Shown here piece after piece: positions 21,394 to 31,963 of a DNA stretch of 64,000 nucleotides. Source of the stretch: Scytalidium lignicola (Eukaryota > Ascomycota > Leotiomycetes); NCBI GenBank assembly GCA_002812745.2, contig NCSJ02000171.1:26525-90524 (forward strand), read 5' to 3'. The first letter of the stretch is position 1. Every line of letters begins with the position of its first letter. A model generated the notes under the pieces. It saw nothing but the letters and a program-made list of their open reading frames with translations, made no database searches and was not told where the DNA came from. Both the position numbers and the translations under genes were made by a program.

Positions 21394-24300
21394 ATGGCTG
21401 AGCTCGCAGTAGGCCAGGTTGTGCAACTGAAAGAGGGCGTGGTTGGAACGGTCCGCTATTTAGGCCATACACACTTCGCAACAGGCGATTGGATTGGGGT
21501 TGAGCTCGAAGATGGAGGCGGAAAGAATGATGGAAGTGTACAAGGAGAGCGGTACTTTGATTGTGCCATGGGTCGCGGTATGTTCGTGAGGCCTACAATC
21601 GTTGTACGCATTCTTGAACAGCCTGCTCCAGTCGCCCCGAAACCTGCAAATGTCTCCACGACTAAAAGAGTTGGGAGACCTGCCAGTGCTGTTAATCCCG
21701 GCGCCGGACGGAGGATGAGCTCTGTTGGAGCAAAGCGTATGAGCATGAATGCTGCTAGTCCAAGTCCTGCTACCAGAGCGCCAAGGCCCTCCAGTGTAAT
21801 TCGAGTAAGTTTATGAAACATGTCTATACAACATATCTAACTTTATAAATCAGTCTCCGACCAAATCCCCTACTAAACAGTTGACCTCCGGAGGCACTTC
21901 TAGTACTTCAAGTCCACGAACTGGTACGCCATCTGCTGGAAGGCCGCAATCCATGTCAATGTCGAAGCCAAAGGCAACCACACCGGCGAATCGTACTTCT
22001 ATGGGCCCGCCAACTGGACGAGCATTAAGACCTTCTCTATCTGGAGGCCCAGGAGTGGGTAATCGAACTTCTAATCCTCTATCGAATCCTACAAGTAGGC
22101 GCGCTTCACTCGCACCTAAACTAGGGGTACGCAGGATAGGAGACCGAATAGGATCAATTGGGAGTCAGATGAGCGGCGGCGGCCAAAGCAATGAAGGCGG
22201 GGCAGATGAAGATAGTGGAGACACTTTATCTCCGTCTGGTATTAGTCCTACCCTCTCAAAGCATGTTTCTCCTCTAGCTGCTAGGAATGCAGGATCTGTG
22301 GCAAACCGATCCGTATCCGGTGGAATGGGTGCTGCATCTCGAGAGATCGAAGATCTGAAGACTAAGCTACGATTGATGGAGAAGAAGCGCCTGGAGGACC
22401 GAGACAAATTAAAGGCTTTGGAGCAGATGCAGGCCGAGCGTGATAAGTTCAAAGAAATCATCGAAAAGCTACAGGCTAAATATCGGCCACAACAACAGGA
22501 AGTAACGGATCTACGAAAAGAGCTGAAAGAAACACAGGAGAAATTAGAAGAAATCGAGAAGGTTCAAGCTGATCACGATGATATAGTTGAGATGGCAACC
22601 TTGGATAGGGAAATGGCTGAAGAGACCGCAGAATCTTTGAAGACGGAATTAGAGGCGCTGAAAATGAGGACAGAAGAGCTAGAGCTTGAGGTGGAGGTTC
22701 TGAGAGAAGAAAATGCAGAATTAGGAACCGAGATGAGCCCTGAAGAGAAGGCTAGTCAAGGTTGGTTACAGATGCAGCGTAGTAACGAGAGGTTGAAAGA
22801 GGCACTTCTACGATTACGTGACATTGCAGAGCAGCAGGAAGAGGAACTGAAGGATGAGATCAAAAGCCTTCAAGCAGAGTTGCGTGAACTAGGAGGTGTC
22901 AAAGAAGAGTATGAAGCTGTCAAAGAGAAACTCACTCAATCTACGGCAAACATTGAGGACCTTCGTCAGCAGCTGGATGATGCTTTGGGCGCCGAAGATA
23001 CAATTGAAGAGCTTACGCATAATAATTTAAGTATGCAGGAGCAGATTGAGGAACTCAAAGTCACCATAGAGGACCTCGAGAGCCTGAAAGAGTTAAATGA
23101 CGAGCTTGAAATCAATCATGTGGAAACCGAAAAGGAGATGCAGGAAGAGATAGATTTGAAGGACAGCATCATTAGCGAGCAAGTGCGACGCGTCAACCAG
23201 CAGGAACAAGCTATGGAAGATATGGAATACATGTTATCACGCTTCCGTGAGCTTGTGACAAACCTACAGAGCGACTTGGAAGATATGAGGGCCTCGCACG
23301 CCGTCAGCGAGACAGAATCTGAACAGCTAAACAGCAGATCTCGAGCGATGATGGATTTGAATATGAAACTTCAAGTATCTGCTTCGAAGACCCAGATTAA
23401 GACAATTGATCTCGAGTTACGTAGGCTTGAGGCGCAAGAGGCTTCAGAACACCTTGCGATCGTGCAACTATTTCTTCCCGAAGCATATCAAGACGACCGA
23501 GATTCCGTTTTGGCACTCCTTCGTTTCAAGCGTGTCGGATTTAAGGCAAATCTCTTGCATGGATTCATCAAAGAAAGAGTCAACGGACAAGGCTCAGATG
23601 GTCATGAAGATGATGTCTTTGCAGGGTGTGATGCCATGGATAAACTAACATGGGTCGCCGCAATGTGTGATCGATTCGTTAATGCTATCAGCTGCTGTAA
23701 CATTGAAGAGTTTGCTAAATACGAGGGAGCATTATACGAGCTTGAACCAGTGGAGAGAGCTCTAAACGCTTGGATTGATGGGCTAAGACGAGATGAACTA
23801 AAAGAGAAGCAATGTGCTGATGAGCTTCATCGTACAATTGCGCTTATGACTCATCTTGCCGAGGTTCATATTTCAGATACTCTCGCAAGCTATGCTGATG
23901 ATATTCATATGCGGACTGTCGTTATGCAAAGTCAGCTCGAGAATGCAGCCGCCGCAATATCAATCACTAAAGGAATGGTACAGAAAGTCGCTCCAAATAG
24001 AGGTGATGAAGAGGAGCTTGCCCACCACTTTTCTCGCAAGACTGGATCTGCTATTGACTTGACCCGTAGTGCTAAGGTCATTGTCGGGAAAGCTGTTAGA
24101 TCTCTTGAGGAAATGAAATCTAGATCATTATCCATGACGCCGGATACTCTTCAGCATTTCGAACAATGCGAAGCCACCACTCAAGAATTGGCAGCATTCT
24201 CTCGTCGCATTGGTGAGGATATCCACACTCTTCTGAGCGAGGAAGGGCGAACGGAGCCATTCACATACCAGGAAATCCAGAGTACTTTGTTCAGCACCAC

Positions 24301-25384
24301 ATTGGCTGTATTCACTTCTTCCGAGTCCGACCTCTTCTCTACATACTTAAACAAGCTACGGACTCTGACCAATGCATTAGTAGACCTTGCTGCTCTTGCA
24401 TCGGACTTGGAGATGACGCAAGAATTCGAAAGACTTCCCGCTCCTTGGGTACTTCGATCTCAAGAGCTGAAGTCTTCTAAGACCGTTCCGGTGGATACTG
24501 AAGAAGAGATACGGCGCCTTAGGGATGACAATCATGAGCGTGCAAGACTTATAGCAATAAGAGACAAGACCCTTGAAGAAGCGTCGGTCAAGATTGAGCT
24601 TCTAGAAAGTCGCATGAGAGATGCCGCCAAGAAAAATGAACGTATCCATGAATTGGAAAAGAACATTCAAGACGCCAAGCAACGTGAGCTTGAGTTAACC
24701 GAGTCAGTTGAGACACAAAACAAGGAACTAAGCACGCTGGAAGCAGAGAAGGAGAAGTGGAGAAAGATTGCTGAGCAGGCTAAGGTGATCGGAGAAGTTT
24801 CTCCAGGCTCTAAAGCTGGTCAAGAACGTGCGGTCGCCACTGCACGTGAAATGGAAGCATTGCGAACTGAAATCAGTGATGTACAAGCCGCTGTACGGTA
24901 TCTCCGGGAGGAGAATCAGCGTGCACGGGTTACGGATTCTCATAACCTGTCTTGGCTAGATGAGCCATTGGTCAAATCCAAATCCCAGGAAGAAGAGCGC
25001 AAAGCCCTTGTTCTAGCTGAAGGCCAAGATGTCCTTAACGAACTGCTTAACCTGACAAAGACTGCAAATATGTACGATCTCAGTAAGGTACCGAAGAACA
25101 AACTTAGTTGGCGGCCAGCGAAGACGACTCCAAGATATCATGTGGAGAAGCAGAAAGAAGACTTTGAGGCTTGGAGGAGCTGGGAATTGTCTGTCATCAA
25201 GAAGGCCCAGGTCTTGTCTGAGAGGGATGCTAATCGTAGAATTGAGCGTCGAAATCGGAGTCGATTAGCAAAGGTTGAGCTCAGATTACCACAGTTAGAG
25301 GGGAAAGGTGTGGGATACAGGGAGGTAGAAATTGTGAATCCTGAAAACTTTGACGGATTCAGAGAAGGTCTTGGCTTTGTTTAA
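21394..25384 (+). CDS. ro-3: Dynactin large subunit p150Glued
   Basis: Largest dynactin subunit, which links cytoplasmic dynein to microtubules and cargo for nuclear migration and long-range endosome transport in hyphae. Exons are 21394-21804 and 21854-25384 with one 49-bp intron, totalling 3942 nt (1313 residues). The N-terminal CAP-Gly domain (about residues 5-72) shows GTVRYLGHTHFATGDWIGVE and the GKNDGSV motif that binds microtubule plus ends. A basic Ser/Pro/Thr-rich linker follows (about 80-290). A first long coiled coil starts near residue 295 (the dynein-binding CC1 region). The conserved dynactin domain lies roughly between 640 and 930. A second coiled coil and a basic tail end the protein. 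It has the usual length for filamentous fungi. Confidence 0.96.
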
Positions 25385-25888
25385 TTACGACTATGATATA
25401 CCCTGAACAAATGTAGCGCTCATCGTCGAAATTTATTTTGTATGATTCATTGGTCTTGTGTTCTGTCCGGAAAAGATTCTTCCAAAGGAGTTTTGGTTTG
25501 TTGCGATACAGGGGGGTCGTTACAGGATAGACTTGATTAGTTCTGTTATATCCATGGGGGGGAAGGAATAATACCAGACCATCGAATCTTTAGTCCCAAT
25601 ATTGCTAAAATAATATAATTTCCATATGCACTATCTGTTGACCCTGGTCAAGGGACCATTTTCTGCCCTTGTGACACGAAACGGTGCCACTCACGTGCTG
25701 TCGCGATGGAATCCCTGGAGGACAAATATGGCATCTTACACGTAGCTATGCCTTGCATTTCCAAACCCCACAACGCATGGGGGTAAGTTATAGATTTATG
25801 ATGGCGAGATTATTATAAATTAGAGAACTCCCGAGCGATAACTGTGATCATATCCATTTCAAACTATATACCCTTATGAATTAGCATA
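25385..25888. other. Intergenic
   Basis: About 500 bp between tandem plus-strand genes. A G-run region at 25511-25562 and a CACGTG box near 25693 are the only notable features. No gene seen. Confidence 0.5.
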
Positions 25889-27177
25889 ATGCGCCTCTAT
25901 ATTATTCTGGCCTGCTGTGCCGCCGTAGCAGCTGCATCGAATGTCCCAGGGAAAGCATTTGATCGATTTTTAACCATATGGCTGGAAAACGAAGTGAGCT
26001 AGCACTTGTATCATAGATATCGATTTAGTGGTGCTAACTGAAGCATATAGGACTTTTTAAAAGTAGAACAAAACTCGGATATTCAAGAGCTTATGAAGGA
26101 AGGCATTCTTCTAACACAATACTATGCCCATACACATCCTTCTCAACCGAATTATATCGCGTCCATAGCTGGAGATTACTTTGGACTTAACCATGACGCA
26201 GTTGTAACGATTCCTAGCAACGTATCGACGTTGATCGATCTGTTAGATACCAAGAACATAGGCTGGAAGGGTTATTTCGAAGGGATACCCGGACCAGGTT
26301 ACATGAGTGAAGGGAGTACTGCAGCGGATGGAAACGGGTGGGATTATGTCCGAAAGCATAAGTGGGTCCTCTCCTACTGCTAGGATTAAGCAGAACTTGT
26401 TGATTTCTAGCTGAGTTGTTGCTGATCGAAAATAGTCCGTTTATATCATTCGAGAGCATCCACTTAAATGGAACTCGTCTGGCGAATATCCAAAGTCTAG
26501 ATGACTTCAACGATGATGTTAAAGCGAATACTCTGCCGCAGTACATGCACATGTCACCAAACATGCTAAATGACGGGCACAACACAACACTTGGATTTGC
26601 TGCAACATGGTCGAAAAACTTCTTGAAACCTCTTCTTTCCAATGAGCAGTTCATGGAGAAAACGCTTGTTCTTCTTACGTATGATGAGAGCGAGACTTAT
26701 GAGATCCCTAATCGTATTGTATCGGTCCTTCTGGGAGGAGCCATCCCAACAGAGCTCAAAAGCACCTCTGATGACACGTTCTATACTCACTACTCCATCC
26801 TCTCAACCTTGGAAAACAACTGGGGCCTACCCAACTTAGGAAGATATGATGTCGGAGCAAATGTTTTCAATTTTGTCGCCCATAAAACTGGGTACACAAA
26901 CCAAGCACCATTAGATGTTTCGTCGGTCAACAATTCTCTCTCCTACGCTGGATTCTTGAACAATAATTCGGGCCTATATATGTCACTTCCCCCACCAAAT
27001 TTATATCTAGTCGGAGCCGGTGGGCAAGGAGTTGAGTCCGAGATAATAAAAACTTGGCAGTCAGCTTTAAACGAAAAGACGCCTTATGATGGGAGTGGAG
27101 CCGTGTATGATGGTGGGAATGGGGAAACGAACTTACATGCACCTATATACAAAGATCCAGCCCCAAATGCCAAATGA
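25889..27177 (+). CDS. Secreted acid phosphatase / phosphoesterase (PF04185-type)
   Basis: Fungal acid phosphatase of the phosphoesterase family that also contains bacterial phospholipase C. Exons are 25889-25993, 26051-26361 and 26436-27177, totalling 1158 nt (385 residues). A signal peptide is visible: MRLYIILACCAAVAAAS. The mature start, FDRFLTIWLENEDF, gives the metal-binding Glu-Asn pair at the first junction. SQPNYIASIAGDYFG is the conserved Ser/Thr-Gln-Pro-Asn active-site block, followed by the histidine-containing YVRKHNPFISF across the second junction and TYDESETYE with the Asp/Glu ligands. The product would be exported to the cell surface or medium, where such enzymes release phosphate. 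Two phosphatases of unrelated folds thus lie on either side of the dynactin gene, probably by chance. Confidence 0.9.
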
Positions 27178-28200
27178 GAGACGCAACATACCTTTGTTGA
27201 AAAGCCATTAGGGCAAACGAATTTAGGAATGACTATATTATAAAGGCGATCTCTGTTCCCTTGATACGGAAAGGGTGGCTATGTCATAATTTAGTTACTT
27301 CTGCTTTCTCCTTAAGAATCCAAGGGCGTCAGGAGACGGACTTTTGGAAATTGGACTGCCAATCTACGCGCCTCGGAGTTCCTTCCCGAGAATATGAATT
27401 ACTCGAGATATCAAGCTTTCAGATATTTGAGAGCATATATATATCAATATATACATGGATCCTGTTAGAACCGATTTGGAAGGAGGATGATAGATTTTTA
27501 GAAAGATATGGTAGAAGTCTCATGAGTAAGAATAAGACATAGTGCGGGTTTTGACTATTCTCTTTCGTACACCTCTGCGTGAACAAGCCCATAAAATTCA
27601 AAAGTGAATACAAAACAGTCCTTATGATAAAGGAACCGGCTCGATATAAAACTATATTGCTAGAATATAATTAACTGTTATCTAGATGATCAGATTACTT
27701 TCATTCTATAATCACGCACTGTGTAATTTGTGTAGTCGGTGCAACACATGTCTTCCATCTAATTTAGGCAGATATTTTATTTAGCAGTTATAATACAAAA
27801 TGCTAATTTGAAATTACAGAAAGATTATTTAATCAAAGGTTTTAGCTAAAACAATCGCAGTGCATCATAGTAAGAGTAAGTAATGTGTAACACAATTATC
27901 TAGTAATTAAATTAGATTGAATCAATCATAAGTGATATAACATCGTTTACGTGATTGAGTTCAAACGTTGTGATATAAAATGAATTAATTTGGGCTTAAT
28001 GTGAGCGAATCTCATCCATAACCCCAATAAAAAATTATACACATCAATTTTATCGACGGAGAACGGAGCATCCAGATCGCATTTGCGTAGGGGAAAATTA
28101 GAGGCATAAATCTAACGCAATGTAGATTGCACTACCTAACATCACTATCTCTATCTATCGTCATTTCTTCCTCCCTGGTGATGTGACCGCCATTCCTACA
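27178..28200. other. AT-rich intergenic region
   Basis: About 1 kb, strongly AT-rich, with no supported gene. Its composition resembles the right end of the window. Confidence 0.5.
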
Positions 28201-28458
28201 CTAAAAGAATATGGTTATTCCACCCTCTTTTCTAATATAGCAAATGACCAAGACTAAAAGGACTATGCAGGCTGCAGGTGCAAGGGTCACGTTGATAGTA
28301 TTGGTAGAGGAGGCGCTGAATTGAATAAATCCCCCAACTTGACGTTCCTGGATGGGATTAATTACAGGTTCTTGAATAACAGCTAGAGCCAAGGTGATCA
28401 TGGCTACTAGGATAACCAAGCGGACAATGTGTTGTCTCATGGTGTCAAAATTGAGCAT
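28201..28458 (-). CDS. Small putative membrane or secreted protein, 85 residues (hypothetical)
   Basis: An open frame of 85 residues; translation may begin at the second Met (codon 7, MRQHIVRL). There are two hydrophobic segments: one at about residues 12-26 (LVILVAMITLALAVIQ), which could be a signal peptide, and one at about 61-74 (ACIVLLVLVICYI), followed by basic residues. Between them lies a short Pro/Gln/Ser/Thr-rich part with an Asn-Val-Thr site. I do not recognise a family. The layout, with clean signal-like and membrane-like segments in an AT-rich spacer, suggests a real small gene more than chance, but length alone cannot prove it. Confidence 0.45.
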   Translation of the reverse strand: MLNFDTMRQHIVRLVILVAMITLALAVIQEPVINPIQERQVGGFIQFSASSTNTINVTLAPAACIVLLVLVICYIRKEGGITIFF

Positions 28459-28728
28459 GGAGTCTTTTTCAGTTATGACGATATGAAGAGATAGAGATCC
28501 ACGTAATTGCTATTGAGATTTTTGAGATCTTATTTAAGACTAAGTCTGCTCGTGGATTGTTGAGTTTGGGTTGTGATGAGATGGCTTAAATTATAGTACA
28601 AAGGAGGATATGAGCGAGACAGTCCAGCAAGCCAATAATTATTGAGAAAATGATTCACCAAAATCGACCCAGATCAATGGTAACGGGGTATTTCCTTCCA
28701 TTTATGAACATACTAGTACAAAGTGCTC

Positions 28729-29333
28729 TTAGTGCTCATTACCGACCTGTTCCTTCCATATTCTTACCAACGGCCCGTCCAAGCCAAATACTGGGTCAAA
28801 ATTAGGAATTGGAACGGATCTAGCATTAAGAGTTTTCTCTAGAGTTTCTTCTTCTCCAGCTTTGCAGAAATTGTTATCCCAGTGCGGGCTTCCCTGCATG
28901 AAGTGAGTATGTTTATTTTTATCATTTGTTTGTTTGTTTGACTGACGTACCTTTGGATATAGTCCTACGTATTCATAATCGTTGCTTGATTCCAGACAGC
29001 AGTGTGATACGCCGGCGGGTAATACAATCGTATCTCCGGTATTCAAGTCGACTTCCACCCCTTCATCCTCAGGTGAATCTAGGGGCCCACGCCCCAAAAC
29101 TTGGAAACGGCATAGCACTCATGAGTTACACTATGGAAGTGGTGTGCTGGGTAATGCTTGAAAACTCCTCCTTTTATCCAGTTATTGGGTTCAATAACCT
29201 CACAAGTTGATTCTGGTGTGGGATCTCCAGGCAAGGCAGACCGGTAGACTAGTACCGGGAAAGGGGAATTAGGAACATGCCGGGTTGGCTTTTTGAGGAA
29301 ATATTGCTCTGGCGGGGGGCGTATTGGAGACAT
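28729..29333 (-). pseudogene. Cupin-domain protein (YjlB-like), reading frame broken
   Basis: A cupin-fold protein related to the YjlB family, of unknown enzymatic role. The first part (29333 down to about 29090) encodes IEPNNWIKGGVFKHYPAHHFHS and VTHECYAV, with the cupin metal-site histidines and glutamate. The second part, in a different frame, encodes GRGPLDSPEDEGVEVDLNTG, DTIVLPAGVSHC and, after a clean 57-bp intron (28894-28950), GSPHWDNNFCK to the end. The two parts meet near 29084-29100 without room for an intron, so the frame is shifted. The rest is intact and well conserved. Either the gene is recently inactivated or a base is missing in the assembly, since the break is at or near short T, G and C runs. 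It is tandem with CTF8, 188 bp downstream of its stop. Confidence 0.75.
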
Positions 29334-29521
29334 TGTTATATCAACATATGCCTCAAGGGATTGAAGAGAAATAGACTGGAAGAAGCAGAACGAGAGACCT
29401 GAAAGTCGACATATCTGATTTGGATAATGGTGGGGTGTGGCTTGGAGCGACCGTCATAGCAATTCCAAAAATGGAATAAGAGTCCCAGAGGTCAAGATGA
29501 CCGAATCACAGGTGCATCGAA

Positions 29522-30004
29522 TCATTCTCCAGCCTCATATGTTCCGACAGGCTCTGGCCGTTGTGAGAAGAGAATCTTCCACTTCACGATTTCAACAACC
29601 TCGAGTTCATTGCTGGAGTCATCGCTCCCGTTGGCGACCTCCCCCGGAGCCTTTCTGCGTATGATGGCTATGGCCTTTGGTAGCTTCTTGACTTCTCCGG
29701 TAAGTCTCTGGTGTTTGCCAACATAGAGATATACAGGCTTCATCCAAGAAGTGCTGGTAGGGTCCTCCTTATTGTAATTTGGAAAGACAATGCGTCCAAT
29801 TGGGATCTCTTGAGGGGTTCTATTGTCTTGATCTGCTGTGTCCGTGAAGGATTCATCTTCAATATACTCCGGGAGATTGATAGTGCCCTGAAGCTCAAGT
29901 AGAGCCAGTCCAGTCGGGGTTTGTAGGAGCTGTGGAAGTGGATTTAGTGAGGGTGGTGCTTCAGGTGGTACTCTCTTGCCGTACAAAGGGATGGTAGACA
30001 TCAT
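29522..30004 (-). CDS. CTF8: CTF8, subunit of the RFC-Ctf18 clamp loader
   Basis: Chromosome transmission fidelity protein 8, a small subunit that with Dcc1 and Ctf18 forms an alternative clamp loader acting on PCNA during replication and sister-chromatid cohesion. It is a single exon of 160 residues. It shows the family blocks PTGLALLELQGTINLP, IGRIVFPNY, WMKPVYLYVGKHQRLTGEVKKL and, at the end, VEIVKWKILFSQRPEPVG. Two adjacent ATG codons (30002-30004 and 29999-30001) could start it; both give the same protein apart from one Met. It is divergent from eS6, with 375 bp shared promoter sequence. Confidence 0.95.
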   Translation of the reverse strand: MMSTIPLYGKRVPPEAPPSLNPLPQLLQTPTGLALLELQGTINLPEYIEDESFTDTADQDNRTPQEIPIGRIVFPNYNKEDPTSTSWMKPVYLYVGKHQRLTGEVKKLPKAIAIIRRKAPGEVANGSDDSSNELEVVEIVKWKILFSQRPEPVGTYEAGE

Positions 30005-30379
30005 GTAATCAACCTGCTAAAGGAATCCAGATTTTAGAGTAATGATTATCAAGATTCCTAATTCCAAGTACGATAGAACTCTCTGCAAAGGAAGTCGTGT
30101 GAGCTAGAAGCTACCCCAAGCTGAACTTGAGGACACGTGATATTTCGCGTAGCGATTGAATTATTTATTGCCACGTGATTCCACACGCGACCAAAAATTT
30201 AGAGATGGAAGAGACCTCGCTTAAGCTGCCCTGTGCGCTAATTGACCCCTGTCTGCCCTAGCGCGAGATAATCCCACAGAACTTTCAATTTCTCTTGAGA
30301 GTGAAGAGTGAGCGACGCTGCCAACGACATCACGACAACCGACTTTCAACGACCGTCTTGACCATCCGCCAACGTCAAG
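30005..30379. promoter_or_regulatory. Bidirectional promoter CTF8 / eS6
   Basis: It contains two CACGTGAT boxes (30134-30141 and 30172-30179) and a GCCCTAGC element near 30255-30262. The same pair of motif types is found upstream of eS8. In other ascomycetes Cbf1 (CACGTG) and Tbf1 (CCCTAA-type) sites mark ribosomal protein genes, so a similar role is inferred here. Confidence 0.4.
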
Positions 30380-31427
30380 ATGAAGTTGGTGAGTTTATAT
30401 CATGCTGCGCTACATGTAATTGGAGACGTTTACTGACTTTACTTGATTAATAGAACATTTCCTTCGTTAGTATCCTAGAATCTTACAATCGCGAAGCTCG
30501 TCCAACTGACAATATCGCAGCCTGCCAATGGCAGCCAGAAGCTCATCGATATCGAAGATGAGAGAAAGCTGCGCGTGTTCATGGACAAGAGGCACGATTC
30601 CCTTCGCATTTGAAAACTGATGGAGTCCTAACATGTGGTTACAGAATGGGTGCTGAAGTTCCAGGTGACAGCATTGGCGATGAATTCAAGGGTTATATCT
30701 TCCGCATCACTGGAGGCAACGACAAGCAGGGTTTCCCTATGAAGCAAGGTGTTATGCACCCAACTCGTGTCCGCCTTCTTCTCTCCGACGGCCACTCCTG
30801 CTACCGAATCCGCCGAACTGGTGAGCGCAAGCGTAAATCCGTCCGTGGATGCATTGTCGGCATGGACCTCTCAGTCCTTGCATTGAGCATTGTCAAGCAG
30901 GGAGAGCAAGATATTCCAGGCATCACCGATGTCGTGCACCCAAAGAGACTTGGTCCCAAGCGTGCCACTAAGATCCGAAAGTTCTTCGGCCTCACCAAGG
31001 ATGATGATGTACGTTTGTATATCCTCATCGCCTGTCCGCTCTATCCCAAAGAGTGGCTCAGAGTGTGAGTGGAACGCAGCGCTAACGAACCTCTGCTGCA
31101 ATATAGGTCCGAAAATTCGTTATCCGTCGTGAAGTCCAGCCAAAGGGCGAGGGCAAGAAGTCATACACCAAGGCACCAAAGATCCAACGTCTTATTACCC
31201 CCCAGCGTCTGCAGCACAAGCGTCATCGTATTGCACTCAAACGCCGTAATGCTGAGAGAACCAAGGATGCTGCTGTAAGCACATACCCCTTCAATTCATA
31301 TAATTATGTTTATACTGATTTCTTGTTGCAGAACGAGTACGCTGCTACCCTCGCTAAGCGTGTTGCTGAATCTAAGGCATTGAAGGCGGATGCCCGCAAG
31401 AGGAGAGCTAGCTCCATGAGGAAGTAG
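30380..31427 (+). CDS. rps6: 40S ribosomal protein eS6 (RPS6)
   Basis: Small-subunit protein eS6, 239 residues. Exons are 30380-30388 (9 nt), 30454-30465 (12 nt), 30521-30591, 30645-31008, 31107-31274 and 31332-31427, totalling 720 nt. Splicing gives [20 protein letters not shown], then [20 protein letters not shown] across the third intron, and [14 protein letters not shown] across the fourth. The C-terminus RRASSMRK carries the serines that are phosphorylated by TOR-dependent kinases in other eukaryotes. The third intron (30592-30644) begins with GC rather than GT; no GT nearby keeps the frame. Two very short 5' exons are typical of fungal ribosomal protein genes. Confidence 0.97.
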
Positions 31428-31963
31428 ATGTGAAATGGTGTAAACTGGCTGGAAAATTTGTTGGTACGGGAAGGTAGAGAAGTGATGAGGTTGGATCTTT
31501 GCTCTAGTCGGCTAGATCATGATGTATCACAAGCGTGACAGGGATCAAGATTCTCCTTCGGACAAAATTACAATGCATGGCATGTAGCTAGGCGTTTTAT
31601 GTGAAATGCAGACTAAAATTTTGCGCACTAAATTTCTGTTTAAACGTTCTTATCCCGGACAAATCTGCTAATGTACAAAGGACTCCGTACCTCCTATAGG
31701 AAGGAAACCTTATCTCTATTAATAGCTAATTAACTTATGCAGCCGTAGATGAAACCTAGCTAGGGATTCCCGGATTTACCTTTTAATGAACGAGCAATGT
31801 CAACAGAAATTTTATGACATGTGAATCTCGATTTTAACTGAAGTATCTAGAAACCAGACATGACCAATCCTCAATTTACACCTGAAAACGCCTAGAAACA
31901 ACCTAGATCAACCAACAAGCGTTGCGCCGTTCCAATGAATTTGCGGCTGTGGTTCCATTTGAC
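31428..31963. other. Intergenic, convergent 3' flanks
   Basis: About 540 bp between the stops of eS6 and the PRPP synthetase gene. AT-rich with no supported gene. Confidence 0.5.

Noticed and set aside
18210..26435. A phosphate-acquisition cluster formed by the two phosphatases
   Set aside because: The two enzymes have unrelated folds, lie on different strands and are separated by the dynactin gene. No shared regulatory motif was seen.
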